This document shows positions 35,089 through 43,261 of a DNA stretch of 64,000 bases, piece after piece. This DNA is from Synergistota bacterium. Lineage in GTDB: Bacteria > Synergistota > GBS-1. Each line of letters starts with the position of its first letter. The first letter of the stretch is position 1. A model generated the notes under the pieces. It was given only the letters and a program-made list of their open reading frames with translations. It was not told where the DNA came from and made no database searches. The translations under genes and the position numbers were made by a program. Location of the stretch: assembly GCA_025060595.1 (NCBI GenBank), contig JANXBX010000006.1:66825-130824 (forward strand), in the 5' to 3' direction.

Positions 35089-36792
35089 TTAAACTATAGC
35101 CTTTTTCATCTCCTCTTCAGGAACATCAAAAACAGCGTTTGTTGGAGGAAGCGGCTCCTTATAGAAGAACTCAGCAAGTCTATCATGAGCCGGGCTTATT
35201 CCGGCTCTCACATTAAACTCCCTCTCTACCTTGAGAGTCTCGATTCCCATCTCCCATACCTGATCGACAGTAAACTTAACCCCATAACGATAATAAAGCA
35301 TATCAGCAAGCAATTGAGGCTCCTTAAGAAGAGGCGGTCTAGCAAATATACAGAAACCAAGACACTCTAAGGTTGTGATTTTTATCTGAAGGTTTCTTGA
35401 AAGCTCCCCCTGCTTTTCTCTACTTAACGGATTAACTTCATTCCTCGAACCAAAAGCGTTACCCGCAGTATGGTCAGCACCCATAGGTGATGTAGCGTAA
35501 AGCACGCCATTTCCTTTTAAAGCCCTTGGATCATATCCAGGAATACCTTGCCCTTTTGCAACAGGCACTCTGTAGACACCTAAAACCTTCCCTGTTATTT
35601 CAACGCCATTACCCAAAACCCTACCTAGAACGGATCCTTTCCTTATCTCATCAAGGAGAACCATACAGCTTTTCTCATCACCAAACTTAGCTAAACCAGC
35701 ATCTATTGCAACACCTAAAACGCCACCTATCTCTATCGTATCCATTCCGATATCGTTTATCTCCCTATTTAACCTTGCAACGGAGTCCAAATTATCAAAA
35801 CCAAGATTTGAACCTACAAGAGCTATAGTCTCATACTGTAATGTGGAAACTATCTTCTTACCACGCTCATCCGGATAGATGTTACCGCACATTATCATGC
35901 AACCAGGCATACAAGTAACACCAGTTCTACCCTCTCCGCCTCTCTTCACAACCGTTTCATAAAGAACCTCCCCACTTAAGTTCTTAGCATATTCAAAAGC
36001 ACCATATCTAAAGTTCATCGTTGGAAGAGCACCAATAGCATTTACAGCATTGACTATCTGAGCGGTTCCATATTTTTTATAAGCATCACCCGTCTTAGGA
36101 TCCTCTAAAAGCGCTCTATTTATCTTCTTCGCAACCTCTAAAAAGGCATCCTTATCGTAATAAGAAACGCTTTCCTTAGAGGGCTTAACTACTATTGCTT
36201 TAATACCCTTACTCCCCATAACAGCGCCAACTCCACCCCTAGCGGCAAACTTAAGCTCCCCATTAGGATCACTCAAGGCAATAGATGCAGATCTTAACCT
36301 CATCTCCCCAGCAGGTCCAATACAGATTATCGCTACATCTTTGCCATACCTAGAATAAAGCCTTTCAACCGTAGCATAAGTTCCTAAACCCCTAAGATCG
36401 TTGGCAGACAACAGCTTGACATTATTCCCATCTATTTCCAGAAGATATAACTCCTCATCCTTAGGCAATCCTTCAATAATCAAAGCCTTTATGCCAGCCC
36501 TCGACAAGTATGTGCCGGCTAAACCTCCACTATTAGCCTCCTTTATGCCATTCGTAAGGGGGCTTTTACAACCAACAGATATCCTACTTACGCTTGAAAC
36601 TGCCGTACCACCCAATAAACCAGGAGCGATCACAAGCTTATTAAACTCACCTAGAGGATCACAGGTAGCATCAACTTCGTCTAAAACAATTCTTGAAGTA
36701 AGCCCTCTTCCACCTAAAAATTTATAATCTTCCTTAACAGCTCCCACTCTTATCTCCTTAGTTCCAACATCCACCCTAATTATTTTGTCCAT
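35089..36792 (-). CDS. Aldehyde:ferredoxin oxidoreductase-family tungstoenzyme
   Basis: A 567-residue AOR-family enzyme: bis-tungstopterin plus one [4Fe-4S] cluster. The N-terminus KIIRVDVGTKEIRVG leads to FLGGRGLTSRIVLDEVD; RISVGCKSPLTNGIKEANSG, GPAGEMRLRSASIALSDPNG and AARGGVGAVMGSKGIKAIVV are pterin-site motifs. The cluster cysteines are in TCMPGCMIMCGN and, further on, LECLGFCIFARP. The enzyme oxidises an aldehyde to an acid (or the reverse) with ferredoxin. It heads the AOR-MoaD-cupin transcript; with the CoA-transferase it would link an aldehyde, its acid and the CoA ester. Confidence 0.94.
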   Translation of the reverse strand: MDKIIRVDVGTKEIRVGAVKEDYKFLGGRGLTSRIVLDEVDATCDPLGEFNKLVIAPGLLGGTAVSSVSRISVGCKSPLTNGIKEANSGGLAGTYLSRAGIKALIIEGLPKDEELYLLEIDGNNVKLLSANDLRGLGTYATVERLYSRYGKDVAIICIGPAGEMRLRSASIALSDPNGELKFAARGGVGAVMGSKGIKAIVVKPSKESVSYYDKDAFLEVAKKINRALLEDPKTGDAYKKYGTAQIVNAVNAIGALPTMNFRYGAFEYAKNLSGEVLYETVVKRGGEGRTGVTCMPGCMIMCGNIYPDERGKKIVSTLQYETIALVGSNLGFDNLDSVARLNREINDIGMDTIEIGGVLGVAIDAGLAKFGDEKSCMVLLDEIRKGSVLGRVLGNGVEITGKVLGVYRVPVAKGQGIPGYDPRALKGNGVLYATSPMGADHTAGNAFGSRNEVNPLSREKQGELSRNLQIKITTLECLGFCIFARPPLLKEPQLLADMLYYRYGVKFTVDQVWEMGIETLKVEREFNVRAGISPAHDRLAEFFYKEPLPPTNAVFDVPEEEMKKAIV

Positions 36793-36868
36793 TCTTTTAA
36801 TCCCCCCTTACTCAACCTAAGTGTGCCTGTTGAGAGCTTCATATCATCCGCGATTACTTGTCAATTTA

Positions 36869-36897
36869 AAGTTAACATATTTTGGTTTCAATGTCAA
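36869..36897 (-). promoter_or_regulatory. Candidate promoter of the AOR transcript
   Basis: Reverse strand: TTGACA and TAACTT with a 17-bp spacer, about 75 bp before the AOR start. A second TTGACA lies closer to the gene but lacks a good -10. The 247-bp intergenic region is AT-rich and otherwise unremarkable. Confidence 0.45.
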
Positions 36898-37026
36898 GCT
36901 ATCATTTAGATCAAAGTATTGATATTCATTATGAACATTTTTGTTCTCATGATTTATTATATTTAATGTTCTCTATAAAGCAACTCAGTTTCATAAAAAG
37001 TAAAACAATCTCTCAAAGCTTTCTGA

Positions 37027-37032
37027 TATAAT
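37027..37032 (+). promoter_or_regulatory. Extended -10 promoter adjoining the prepilin start codon
   Basis: TGATATAAT is a full extended -10 element lying only 7 bases before the ATG of the prepilin-like gene; no matching -35 box or ribosome site is seen. Transcription would begin at or next to the ATG, giving a leaderless message. Confidence 0.5.
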
Positions 37033-37039
37033 CATTCTT

Positions 37040-37513
37040 ATGAGGAAAGGGCTAACGCTAATAGAGCTTCTTATAGCCTTAGCTATAGCAGCATTAATAG
37101 GTGGAACTCTCCTAGGGCTACTTATGGGGGCTACAAGAAGCAGAGAGTTTTCAGAAAATGTCGCTTTAGAAAACCAGATAGTAAGGGGAATTTTAGAACT
37201 ACTTTACTCCGATCTAAGAGCGTCTTTTCAAATTAAGACGGGTTTAAACTTTGTAGGAGAAAAGACGAGGCTATCTTTCCTAAAAGCTGGAAGAAACGGA
37301 TTAGAAAAGGTCGACTACGAACTAAAGGATGGAAAGCTTTTAAGAAATAATGAGGTTTTGTTGGAAGATGGTAGTTTTGGCATATCTTTTAAATTCATCA
37401 AGGATAAGAAATATATGGAGGTTTGGGAAGTTCAGGGAGATAAACCTGATGCAGTCGAAGTCGAGATAAAATATAGGGGAGCAAGTTATAAGAGGCTTAT
37501 CTTAACCTATTAA
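37040..37513 (+). CDS. Prepilin-like protein with type IV N-terminal methylation motif
   Basis: A 157-residue pseudopilin-like protein. MRKGLTLIELLIALAIAALI is a classic prepilin leader: cleavage after Gly4 would leave a residue followed by Glu5 of the mature helix. A globular domain of about 120 residues follows, similar in layout to PulJ/GspJ minor pseudopilins. No other pilus or type II secretion gene is nearby; the next gene, 13 bp on, encodes an exported protease. It is probably a minor pilin or a piece of a secretion system encoded elsewhere. Confidence 0.8.
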   Translation: MRKGLTLIELLIALAIAALIGGTLLGLLMGATRSREFSENVALENQIVRGILELLYSDLRASFQIKTGLNFVGEKTRLSFLKAGRNGLEKVDYELKDGKLLRNNEVLLEDGSFGISFKFIKDKKYMEVWEVQGDKPDAVEVEIKYRGASYKRLILTY

Positions 37514-37526
37514 GGAGGGGATATAT

Positions 37527-39704
37527 TTGAAAACGACATTAAAGATGATACTTATTGCATCCTTGATTTTATTTCCCGGATACGCTTGGGGGATAGCAAA
37601 TTGGACAGTAATGATTTACATGGCAGCGGATAACGATCTAGAATATTATGCTTTAAATGATTTTTTAGAGCTTTCATCAGTAGGCTCAAGCACAAACGTT
37701 AAAATAGTGGTCCAGCTTGACAGAGGTGGATACGATTCAAGATATGGGGCTTGGACTAAAGCCCATAGGTTTTACGTAACTAGAGGAATGACCCCAACTG
37801 AAGGTAATGCAATCTCAAATTGGGGAGATGGAAAGGGTGGAAGAGAGATAAATACGGGAGATCCAGGAGAGCTTAAGAAGTTTGTAGAATGGGCAATAAC
37901 TAACTATCCAGCAAATAATTACCTTCTTGTGCTATGGAATCACGGACAAGGTTGGAAAAACAAAAGCGAAAAGGAAGGAAAAGAGCCCACCAAGTGGATT
38001 TTCTACGATGATACCAGCGACGATGTATTATGGATGTTTGAGTTGAAAGAGGCATTAAAAGGAAAGAGATTAAGCATAGTCGCAATGGATGCCTGTTTAA
38101 TGGGAACTATAGAAGCTATGACCGAGCTTCTCGGAATAGCAGATTATTTCGTAGGTTCGGAAGCAGAGGTACCCGCAAATGGACTACCCTACAACACGAT
38201 AATGAGCTCCCTTTTATCTAATCCGTCGATGACACCAAGGAGCTTATGCGAGATTATAGTGGAAAAATATGGAGACTTTTATAAAAGTAGCGTCCTTCCA
38301 GTGACCATCTCAGCAATAGATATGAGTAAGTTAAACCAAGTTATAGAGGCATTAGATAATTTCGTAGAGGGAACGATTTCAAGAAAGGACTGGAACTCCA
38401 TTAAAAACGCAAGAAGCAGCGTTTTAAGTTTTCCGTATGAAGAAGATTATAGATATCAAATCGACTTGGGAAACTTCACCAGTGACCCGAGCCTTAAGAG
38501 CGCAATAGGAAACGCGGTTTTCAAGAAATATAACTCTTCAGAGTTAAGCAATGCTTCAGGAATATCTATATACTTTCCCCAAGGAAGAGAGTACAATCCT
38601 TTCTATAGCGATACAAGAAGAACGTTCTTAAGCCTGTCCAAATGGAATAACCTGCTTAAGGAATACCTGAAAGGAACAGCGCCTCGAGCCGATATCCCAA
38701 AAAGCGATGTTAAACCTAATATAGATGGAATAATAAAAGGAAATGAGTGGGAAGACGCATATATTATAGAAAAGGAAGGAGTTAAGATTTACCTAAAGTG
38801 CGATGAAAAATATATTTATATAGCCGTAGATGATATAAAAGACTCTACGCTCAACATAAACGATAGGGTAGGAATATACTTTGATACAAATGGAGATTGG
38901 AGCTGGCCTCAGAGCAGGGGTAACGAAGGTAACTATTGGATCAGATACGATGGAACAAAGTGGGAGGGAGTTTTTAGAGCCATCTGGGGCAATTCTGGGA
39001 TGCCAAACTCCGATGAAAACTATGAAAGTCTCTCAAGCAACGAACTTACCTTTGCGACGTCTCTCTCTACAGGACATTTGGTTTACGAAATAAGGATAGA
39101 TTATACCCTAAGATGGAAGGCAAATCCTGGTGATGAGGTCCATCTTTACATATTTGCTTATGATGGAGGAAAAAATCAGGACGATATTTGCTGGCCACAA
39201 GATTTAACAGGCATTGACTATGGACATCTTTCTCCCCTTAATTATGGAACGGTCAAGCTCGGTGAAAGGATAGAAATCCCATCGATAGAAGTAAAACCAG
39301 AGGAAATAGACTTCGGAGAAGTTAAAGTGGATAAAACCGAAACCAGAAATATAACGGTTAAAAACGTGGGAACAGGAACATTATTTGTAGAAGCGAGCTT
39401 AGAGGGGAAGGGTTCTTCAAGCTTCTCCATATCTCCCGCAAGCTTAGCTCTTTCTCCAGGGGAATCAGGTAATATAAGCGTATCCTTCAAACCAAAGAGG
39501 GATGAAAGCTATACCGCCTACGTAGTCATCCGAAGCAACGATCCCTTAAAAGACACCTGTTATGTCTACCTAAGAGGAGAAGGTAAAGAAGAGATCTGGC
39601 TTTTAGGGGGATGTACAGCGTCTGGGTGTGAAAACGGGCTTTCCTACCTTCTTTTCTTAATACCTCTATTCTTAATAGGCTCCCTTTCCAAGAAGGACAA
39701 CTAA
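37527..39704 (+). CDS. Exported clostripain-family (C11) protease with CBM9-like and Ig-like domains and a Synerg-CTERM-like tail
   Basis: A 725-residue secreted protein with a TTG start after AAGGAGGGG. Order: signal peptide (about 1-22), C11 peptidase domain (about 25-360) with histidine in LLVLWNHGQGW and cysteine in SIVAMDACLMGTIEAMTELL, a CBM9/DOMON-like beta domain (about 385-580) with YIYIAVDD and GIYFDTNGDWSWP, then an Ig-like repeat (about 590-685; EIDFGEVKVDKTETRNITVK). The C-terminus has a glycine-cysteine segment (LLGGCTASGCENG), a hydrophobic helix and a basic end, resembling the Synerg-CTERM sorting signal of Synergistota. Its 3' end overlaps the convergent glycosyltransferase gene by 33 bp. 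Confidence 0.87.
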   Translation: MKTTLKMILIASLILFPGYAWGIANWTVMIYMAADNDLEYYALNDFLELSSVGSSTNVKIVVQLDRGGYDSRYGAWTKAHRFYVTRGMTPTEGNAISNWGDGKGGREINTGDPGELKKFVEWAITNYPANNYLLVLWNHGQGWKNKSEKEGKEPTKWIFYDDTSDDVLWMFELKEALKGKRLSIVAMDACLMGTIEAMTELLGIADYFVGSEAEVPANGLPYNTIMSSLLSNPSMTPRSLCEIIVEKYGDFYKSSVLPVTISAIDMSKLNQVIEALDNFVEGTISRKDWNSIKNARSSVLSFPYEEDYRYQIDLGNFTSDPSLKSAIGNAVFKKYNSSELSNASGISIYFPQGREYNPFYSDTRRTFLSLSKWNNLLKEYLKGTAPRADIPKSDVKPNIDGIIKGNEWEDAYIIEKEGVKIYLKCDEKYIYIAVDDIKDSTLNINDRVGIYFDTNGDWSWPQSRGNEGNYWIRYDGTKWEGVFRAIWGNSGMPNSDENYESLSSNELTFATSLSTGHLVYEIRIDYTLRWKANPGDEVHLYIFAYDGGKNQDDICWPQDLTGIDYGHLSPLNYGTVKLGERIEIPSIEVKPEEIDFGEVKVDKTETRNITVKNVGTGTLFVEASLEGKGSSSFSISPASLALSPGESGNISVSFKPKRDESYTAYVVIRSNDPLKDTCYVYLRGEGKEEIWLLGGCTASGCENGLSYLLFLIPLFLIGSLSKKDN

Positions 39705-41078
39705 GAGTGTCCTGATTATTATCTTCAAGTCAAGCCATAAGGACCAATTTTGTATGTAGTACGCATCAAGGCGCAGCCTCTCCTCGAAAGTGGTGAGGTT
39801 GCGCCCGCTTATCTGCCAAAGCCCCGTTATCCCAGGTTTAACCTCCAATATTACGTCAAAGTAGTCCCCTATTTTCTCCCTTTCCCTTGGAAGATAAGGT
39901 CTCGGCCCAACTATACTCATCTCTCCCCTAAGAACGTTCCAGAGCTGAGGAAGCTCATCGAAGCTCCATCTCCTCAAAAACCTCCCAACCCTTGTAAGTC
40001 TTGGATCATGTCCCCTTAGTTTAGCAAACTTTTCCCACTCCTCTCGGGCCATTGGATTCTCTTTAAGATATTTCTCAAGGATATCGTCAGCGTTAAGGTA
40101 CATGGTCCTAAATTTATAACAAGGAAATGTAGTACCTCCCTTACCAAGTCTTGGTGCTACATACAAAGCAGGACCAGGAGAGTCAATTTTAATTAATATA
40201 GATATAAGTAGAAGTATAGGGGATAAGATTACCAAAGCAGGGATAGATATAAGAAGATCGAAAGCCCTCTTTACTAAGGCATTCCAACCCTTTATGAGGT
40301 TTCTTTTTATTTCTATAAGAAATAGACCCTCTACCTCCTCAAGGCGAACAGAGGCAGAGGAAAGCCCATAAATGTCCGGAACAACTTTAACTGGAACGTT
40401 AAGTCGCCCGCATCTTAGGGCTATAGAGTTAAGGCCGTTACGACTCAGGGATGGAACAGCAATGATGACCATGTCAACCCTTCTCTCATTAATGATCCTT
40501 TCTATGTCCTCTAAACCCCCTAAAACAGGAAGACCTTCAACAACATCTTCAAAAGCTTCATTATCAATAAAACCGATAGCTTCGTATCCCCAAAGCGGGT
40601 ATTTCCTCAGCTTAGACAATATTAACTTGCCTGTCTCTCCTGCTCCAACTATTAGAGTTTGTTTTCTAAAAAGCCCGATCTTCAAAGAAAGATATCTTAT
40701 TAAGTATCTCACATAGAAGATCACCGGCAAAGATATCAAGAAAGAAAGCAATACGACAACTCGAGAAAACTCAAGAAGCCTATAAAGAAAGCTGAAAGAG
40801 AGGAATAAAAGAGCGGTTATAAATGTAGCCTTACCTATATAAAAAAGCTCATCTAATGGATCTAAGAAGGACTCCACGTATAGACCTTCCCATGCTAGGG
40901 CTAATATCCAGATTAAAAGAATAAAAGGTATTATATCAAGATATGCCCCCCATGGAACAGCTCCCCCTACGAAGAAACCTTTTAAAACCTCATGCCTTAA
41001 AAGATAAGATAAAACGAAGGATAAAAGTATAGCAAAAGCATCACCGATCAAAAGAAGCATAGGGAAAATTTTTCTCAA
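39672..41078 (-). CDS. Undecaprenyl-phosphate sugar phosphotransferase (WbaP/WcaJ type)
   Basis: A 468-residue polyprenyl glycosylphosphotransferase. Four to five N-terminal membrane helices (to about residue 135) are followed by a nucleotide-binding-like domain (TLIVGAGETGKLILSKLRKY), one more helix and the catalytic domain: LIKIDSPGPALYVAPRLGKG, YKFRTMYLNADDILEKYL, RWSFDELPQLWNVLRGEMSI, VGPRPYLPREREKI and KPGITGLWQISGRN. It transfers a sugar phosphate to undecaprenyl phosphate and so starts assembly of an exopolysaccharide or O-antigen repeat. The glycosyltransferase gene upstream overlaps it by 4 bp. Confidence 0.93.
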   Translation of the reverse strand: MRKIFPMLLLIGDAFAILLSFVLSYLLRHEVLKGFFVGGAVPWGAYLDIIPFILLIWILALAWEGLYVESFLDPLDELFYIGKATFITALLFLSFSFLYRLLEFSRVVVLLSFLISLPVIFYVRYLIRYLSLKIGLFRKQTLIVGAGETGKLILSKLRKYPLWGYEAIGFIDNEAFEDVVEGLPVLGGLEDIERIINERRVDMVIIAVPSLSRNGLNSIALRCGRLNVPVKVVPDIYGLSSASVRLEEVEGLFLIEIKRNLIKGWNALVKRAFDLLISIPALVILSPILLLISILIKIDSPGPALYVAPRLGKGGTTFPCYKFRTMYLNADDILEKYLKENPMAREEWEKFAKLRGHDPRLTRVGRFLRRWSFDELPQLWNVLRGEMSIVGPRPYLPREREKIGDYFDVILEVKPGITGLWQISGRNLTTFEERLRLDAYYIQNWSLWLDLKIIIRTLLVVLLGKGAY

Positions 41079-42154
41079 CTTTTCACCACCTCTAAATAAA
41101 GCGAGGAAAGCTTTTCTATCAAAACTTCAAGGGAAAATTCCCTTTCAACCCTTCTTCTACCCTGTATTCCCATCTTTAACCTTAAATCCCTATTCTCTAT
41201 AAGCCTTCTAAGGTAAAGAACTAGCTCATTTTCGTCTTTGCCCACAAAGCCCGTTTCCCCATGGATAACTACATCCCTATTTCCAACCACATCAGTCGCA
41301 ACAACAGGTTTAGAGCAGGCCATAGCCTCAAGCACAGCTATAGGCATACCTTCCCATAAAGATGTCTGAAGATATATATCTATGCCTTTAAGATAAGATA
41401 TAGCCTCTTTTCTACTAAGCCAGCCTAAAACCTTTACGGGAGAGCTTTTAATCTCGTCTTCAAGTTCTCCTCCGCCTATCCACAAAAACTCAACTAAAGG
41501 AGAGGAAAGTTTACAAGCTATGTTCTTAAAAAGCCATGGAGCTCTCGCATAAGTCACTCTACCAACGATAGCTACTCTAATTTTATCCTCATTAAAGATA
41601 TGAGGTGGAATTTCGTCTATCTCCTCAAGGTCGATAGCGTTATTCAAAAGCTTCGCTTTAAGCGAAAGCTTCTTAGCTTCAGCGAGCTCACTAAGCGAAC
41701 ACGCGAGTATTACCCCCCCAAATGAAGCGGCTATCTTCTCAAGATAGAAAAATAGAGCTCTTTTCCATACAGAGACATCTTTCATTAAGAAAGAAAAACC
41801 CCTTGGAGAGTAAAAAACCCTCTTCCTCCGGAGAAGAAAAGCAGCAAGCCTTCCTAAAAATCCAGCTTTAGAAGAGTGAAGGTGAATTATATGAGGATCA
41901 TATCTTTTTATCAACTTAATCAAACCAAAGAGAGCCTTTAAATCCGCAATAGGAGAGATTTCCCTTGTCATTGGAAGATATATCTTTTTTACATCTTCTC
42001 TGATAAGAGACTCCCAATTAGAAGGGGTTTCCTTTCTTAAGGAATAAATGAGATAAACTTCGAAAAGATCACGAGGAAGATTATTACATATCTGCCTTAC
42101 CGATTGAAAGACCCCTCCGCCGAAGGACTCAACTACCTGAAATACTCTATACAT
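41075..42154 (-). CDS. Family 4 (GT-B) glycosyltransferase
   Basis: A 359-residue GT4-type glycosyltransferase. DPHIIHLHSSKAGFLGRLAA is the N-terminal domain signature, AIVGRVTYARAPWLFKNIA opens the C-terminal Rossmann domain, and DIYLQTSLWEGMPIAVLEAM with ACSKPVVATDVVGNRDVV is the nucleotide-sugar binding E-x7-E region. It is translationally coupled with the polyprenyl phosphotransferase gene and should add the second or a later sugar of the same surface polysaccharide. Confidence 0.9.
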   Translation of the reverse strand: MYRVFQVVESFGGGVFQSVRQICNNLPRDLFEVYLIYSLRKETPSNWESLIREDVKKIYLPMTREISPIADLKALFGLIKLIKRYDPHIIHLHSSKAGFLGRLAAFLLRRKRVFYSPRGFSFLMKDVSVWKRALFFYLEKIAASFGGVILACSLSELAEAKKLSLKAKLLNNAIDLEEIDEIPPHIFNEDKIRVAIVGRVTYARAPWLFKNIACKLSSPLVEFLWIGGGELEDEIKSSPVKVLGWLSRKEAISYLKGIDIYLQTSLWEGMPIAVLEAMACSKPVVATDVVGNRDVVIHGETGFVGKDENELVLYLRRLIENRDLRLKMGIQGRRRVEREFSLEVLIEKLSSLYLEVVKS

Positions 42155-42182
42155 TACAACAATAATTTTATCAGATTAAAAA

Positions 42183-42217
42183 TTTTTGGGGTAGAGGGCG
42201 GGAGCACCCCCTACCCC
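42183..42217 (-). terminator. Terminator after lysK
   Basis: GGGGTAG and CTACCCC arms with inner GGG/CCC pairing; on the reverse strand a short A run then TTTTT follows. It closes the LysW operon and separates it from the glycosyltransferase genes. Confidence 0.75.
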
Positions 42218-42223
42218 ATCTAT

Positions 42224-43261
42224 CTATAGGGTGGGAGGAATGGAGCTCAAAACATCCTTCAATATCTCAATGGAAATAAGATATTCCTTCAAATTTATGT
42301 GCTCTCTCGGAGTGTGATCAAGGGAGCTATCACCAGGGCCATAAGCCACTGAAGGACAACCCCAAGCCGGAGCAAGCAAGTTCATATCGGCTGTACCGCT
42401 CTTCATCTTATGCTTCGGAGTTAAGCCTCTTCTTCTTATAGCCCTGTTAAAGGCTGAAACTAAAGGATTGCTTCTGTCACACTTATAAGCTTTAGCCTTA
42501 AAGTGTGGTACCCAACCATCGCCTAATATATTAAGAAGATCATCGGGATCAAGCCACAAGGGAAGCCTAAAGGAGATCCCCAGGTCAAGCCTTTCAAACA
42601 AACCATCGCTAAAAGATCTTATTTCCCTAACCTTTATATCAACCCTATCTATAGAGCCATCTCTACCTTCGTTTAACCCTTCTAAAAGCTTAGATATATC
42701 ATTTAGGCTCCTTAAACCTTCCTCTATAGCTCCATCGTTTCCAGAAGCAGGGTGAGAAACCTCAGAGATAAAGCTCTTCTTTATAAACAATGAGCCCTTG
42801 TATCCTAATGTAACTCCATCAATACCGCTCGGCTCACCTATTATTAGATAAGAGGGTGGCTTTGAAACCTTCTTTAAAAGATGAAGAGCTCCTGTCGATG
42901 GTCCCTCCTCTTCAACTGCACCAACTACTACAAGCTTAAGATGCTCAGGAATAGAAACCTCAGAAGCAGCCACTATAAAGGCTGCTAACGGACCTTTTGC
43001 ATCAACACTTCCCCTACCATAAAGAAGATCACCATCGATTCTCGGCTCTATCCATCCAGGAGCTGTATCCATATGTCCCACAAGATAAACCTCGGTTTGC
43101 CCTTTACCACGAACAGCGATAAAGTTTCCTACCTCATCCAAATAAGCTTCATCAAAATTAAGATTCTTTGAAGCATCAAGTAAAAACTCACCTATTTCCT
43201 TTTCCTCTCCAGCGAAGCTTTTTATCTCAACCATCCTGCGAAGAAGCTCTATCGGACACAT
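42224..43261 (-). CDS. lysK: LysW-lysine/ornithine hydrolase LysK (M20 family)
   Basis: A 345-residue M20-type deacylase that releases lysine or ornithine from the LysW carrier. Metal motifs: VYLVGHMDTAPGWIEPRIDG, LLYGRGSVDAKGPLAAFIVA, VVGAVEEEGPSTGALHL and IIGEPSGIDGVTLGYKG. The ending KMKSGTADMNLLAPAWGCPS and YGPGDSSLDHTPREHI are typical of LysK. It overlaps the lysJ end by 35 bp (an internal ATG nine codons in is an alternative start) and is the last gene of the operon. Confidence 0.92.
   Translation of the reverse strand: MCPIELLRRMVEIKSFAGEEKEIGEFLLDASKNLNFDEAYLDEVGNFIAVRGKGQTEVYLVGHMDTAPGWIEPRIDGDLLYGRGSVDAKGPLAAFIVAASEVSIPEHLKLVVVGAVEEEGPSTGALHLLKKVSKPPSYLIIGEPSGIDGVTLGYKGSLFIKKSFISEVSHPASGNDGAIEEGLRSLNDISKLLEGLNEGRDGSIDRVDIKVREIRSFSDGLFERLDLGISFRLPLWLDPDDLLNILGDGWVPHFKAKAYKCDRSNPLVSAFNRAIRRRGLTPKHKMKSGTADMNLLAPAWGCPSVAYGPGDSSLDHTPREHINLKEYLISIEILKDVLSSIPPTL

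Noticed and set aside
34482-35370. Two plus-strand frames of about 150 codons opposite the cupin, MoaD and AOR genes
   Set aside because: They are shadows of well-supported minus-strand genes.
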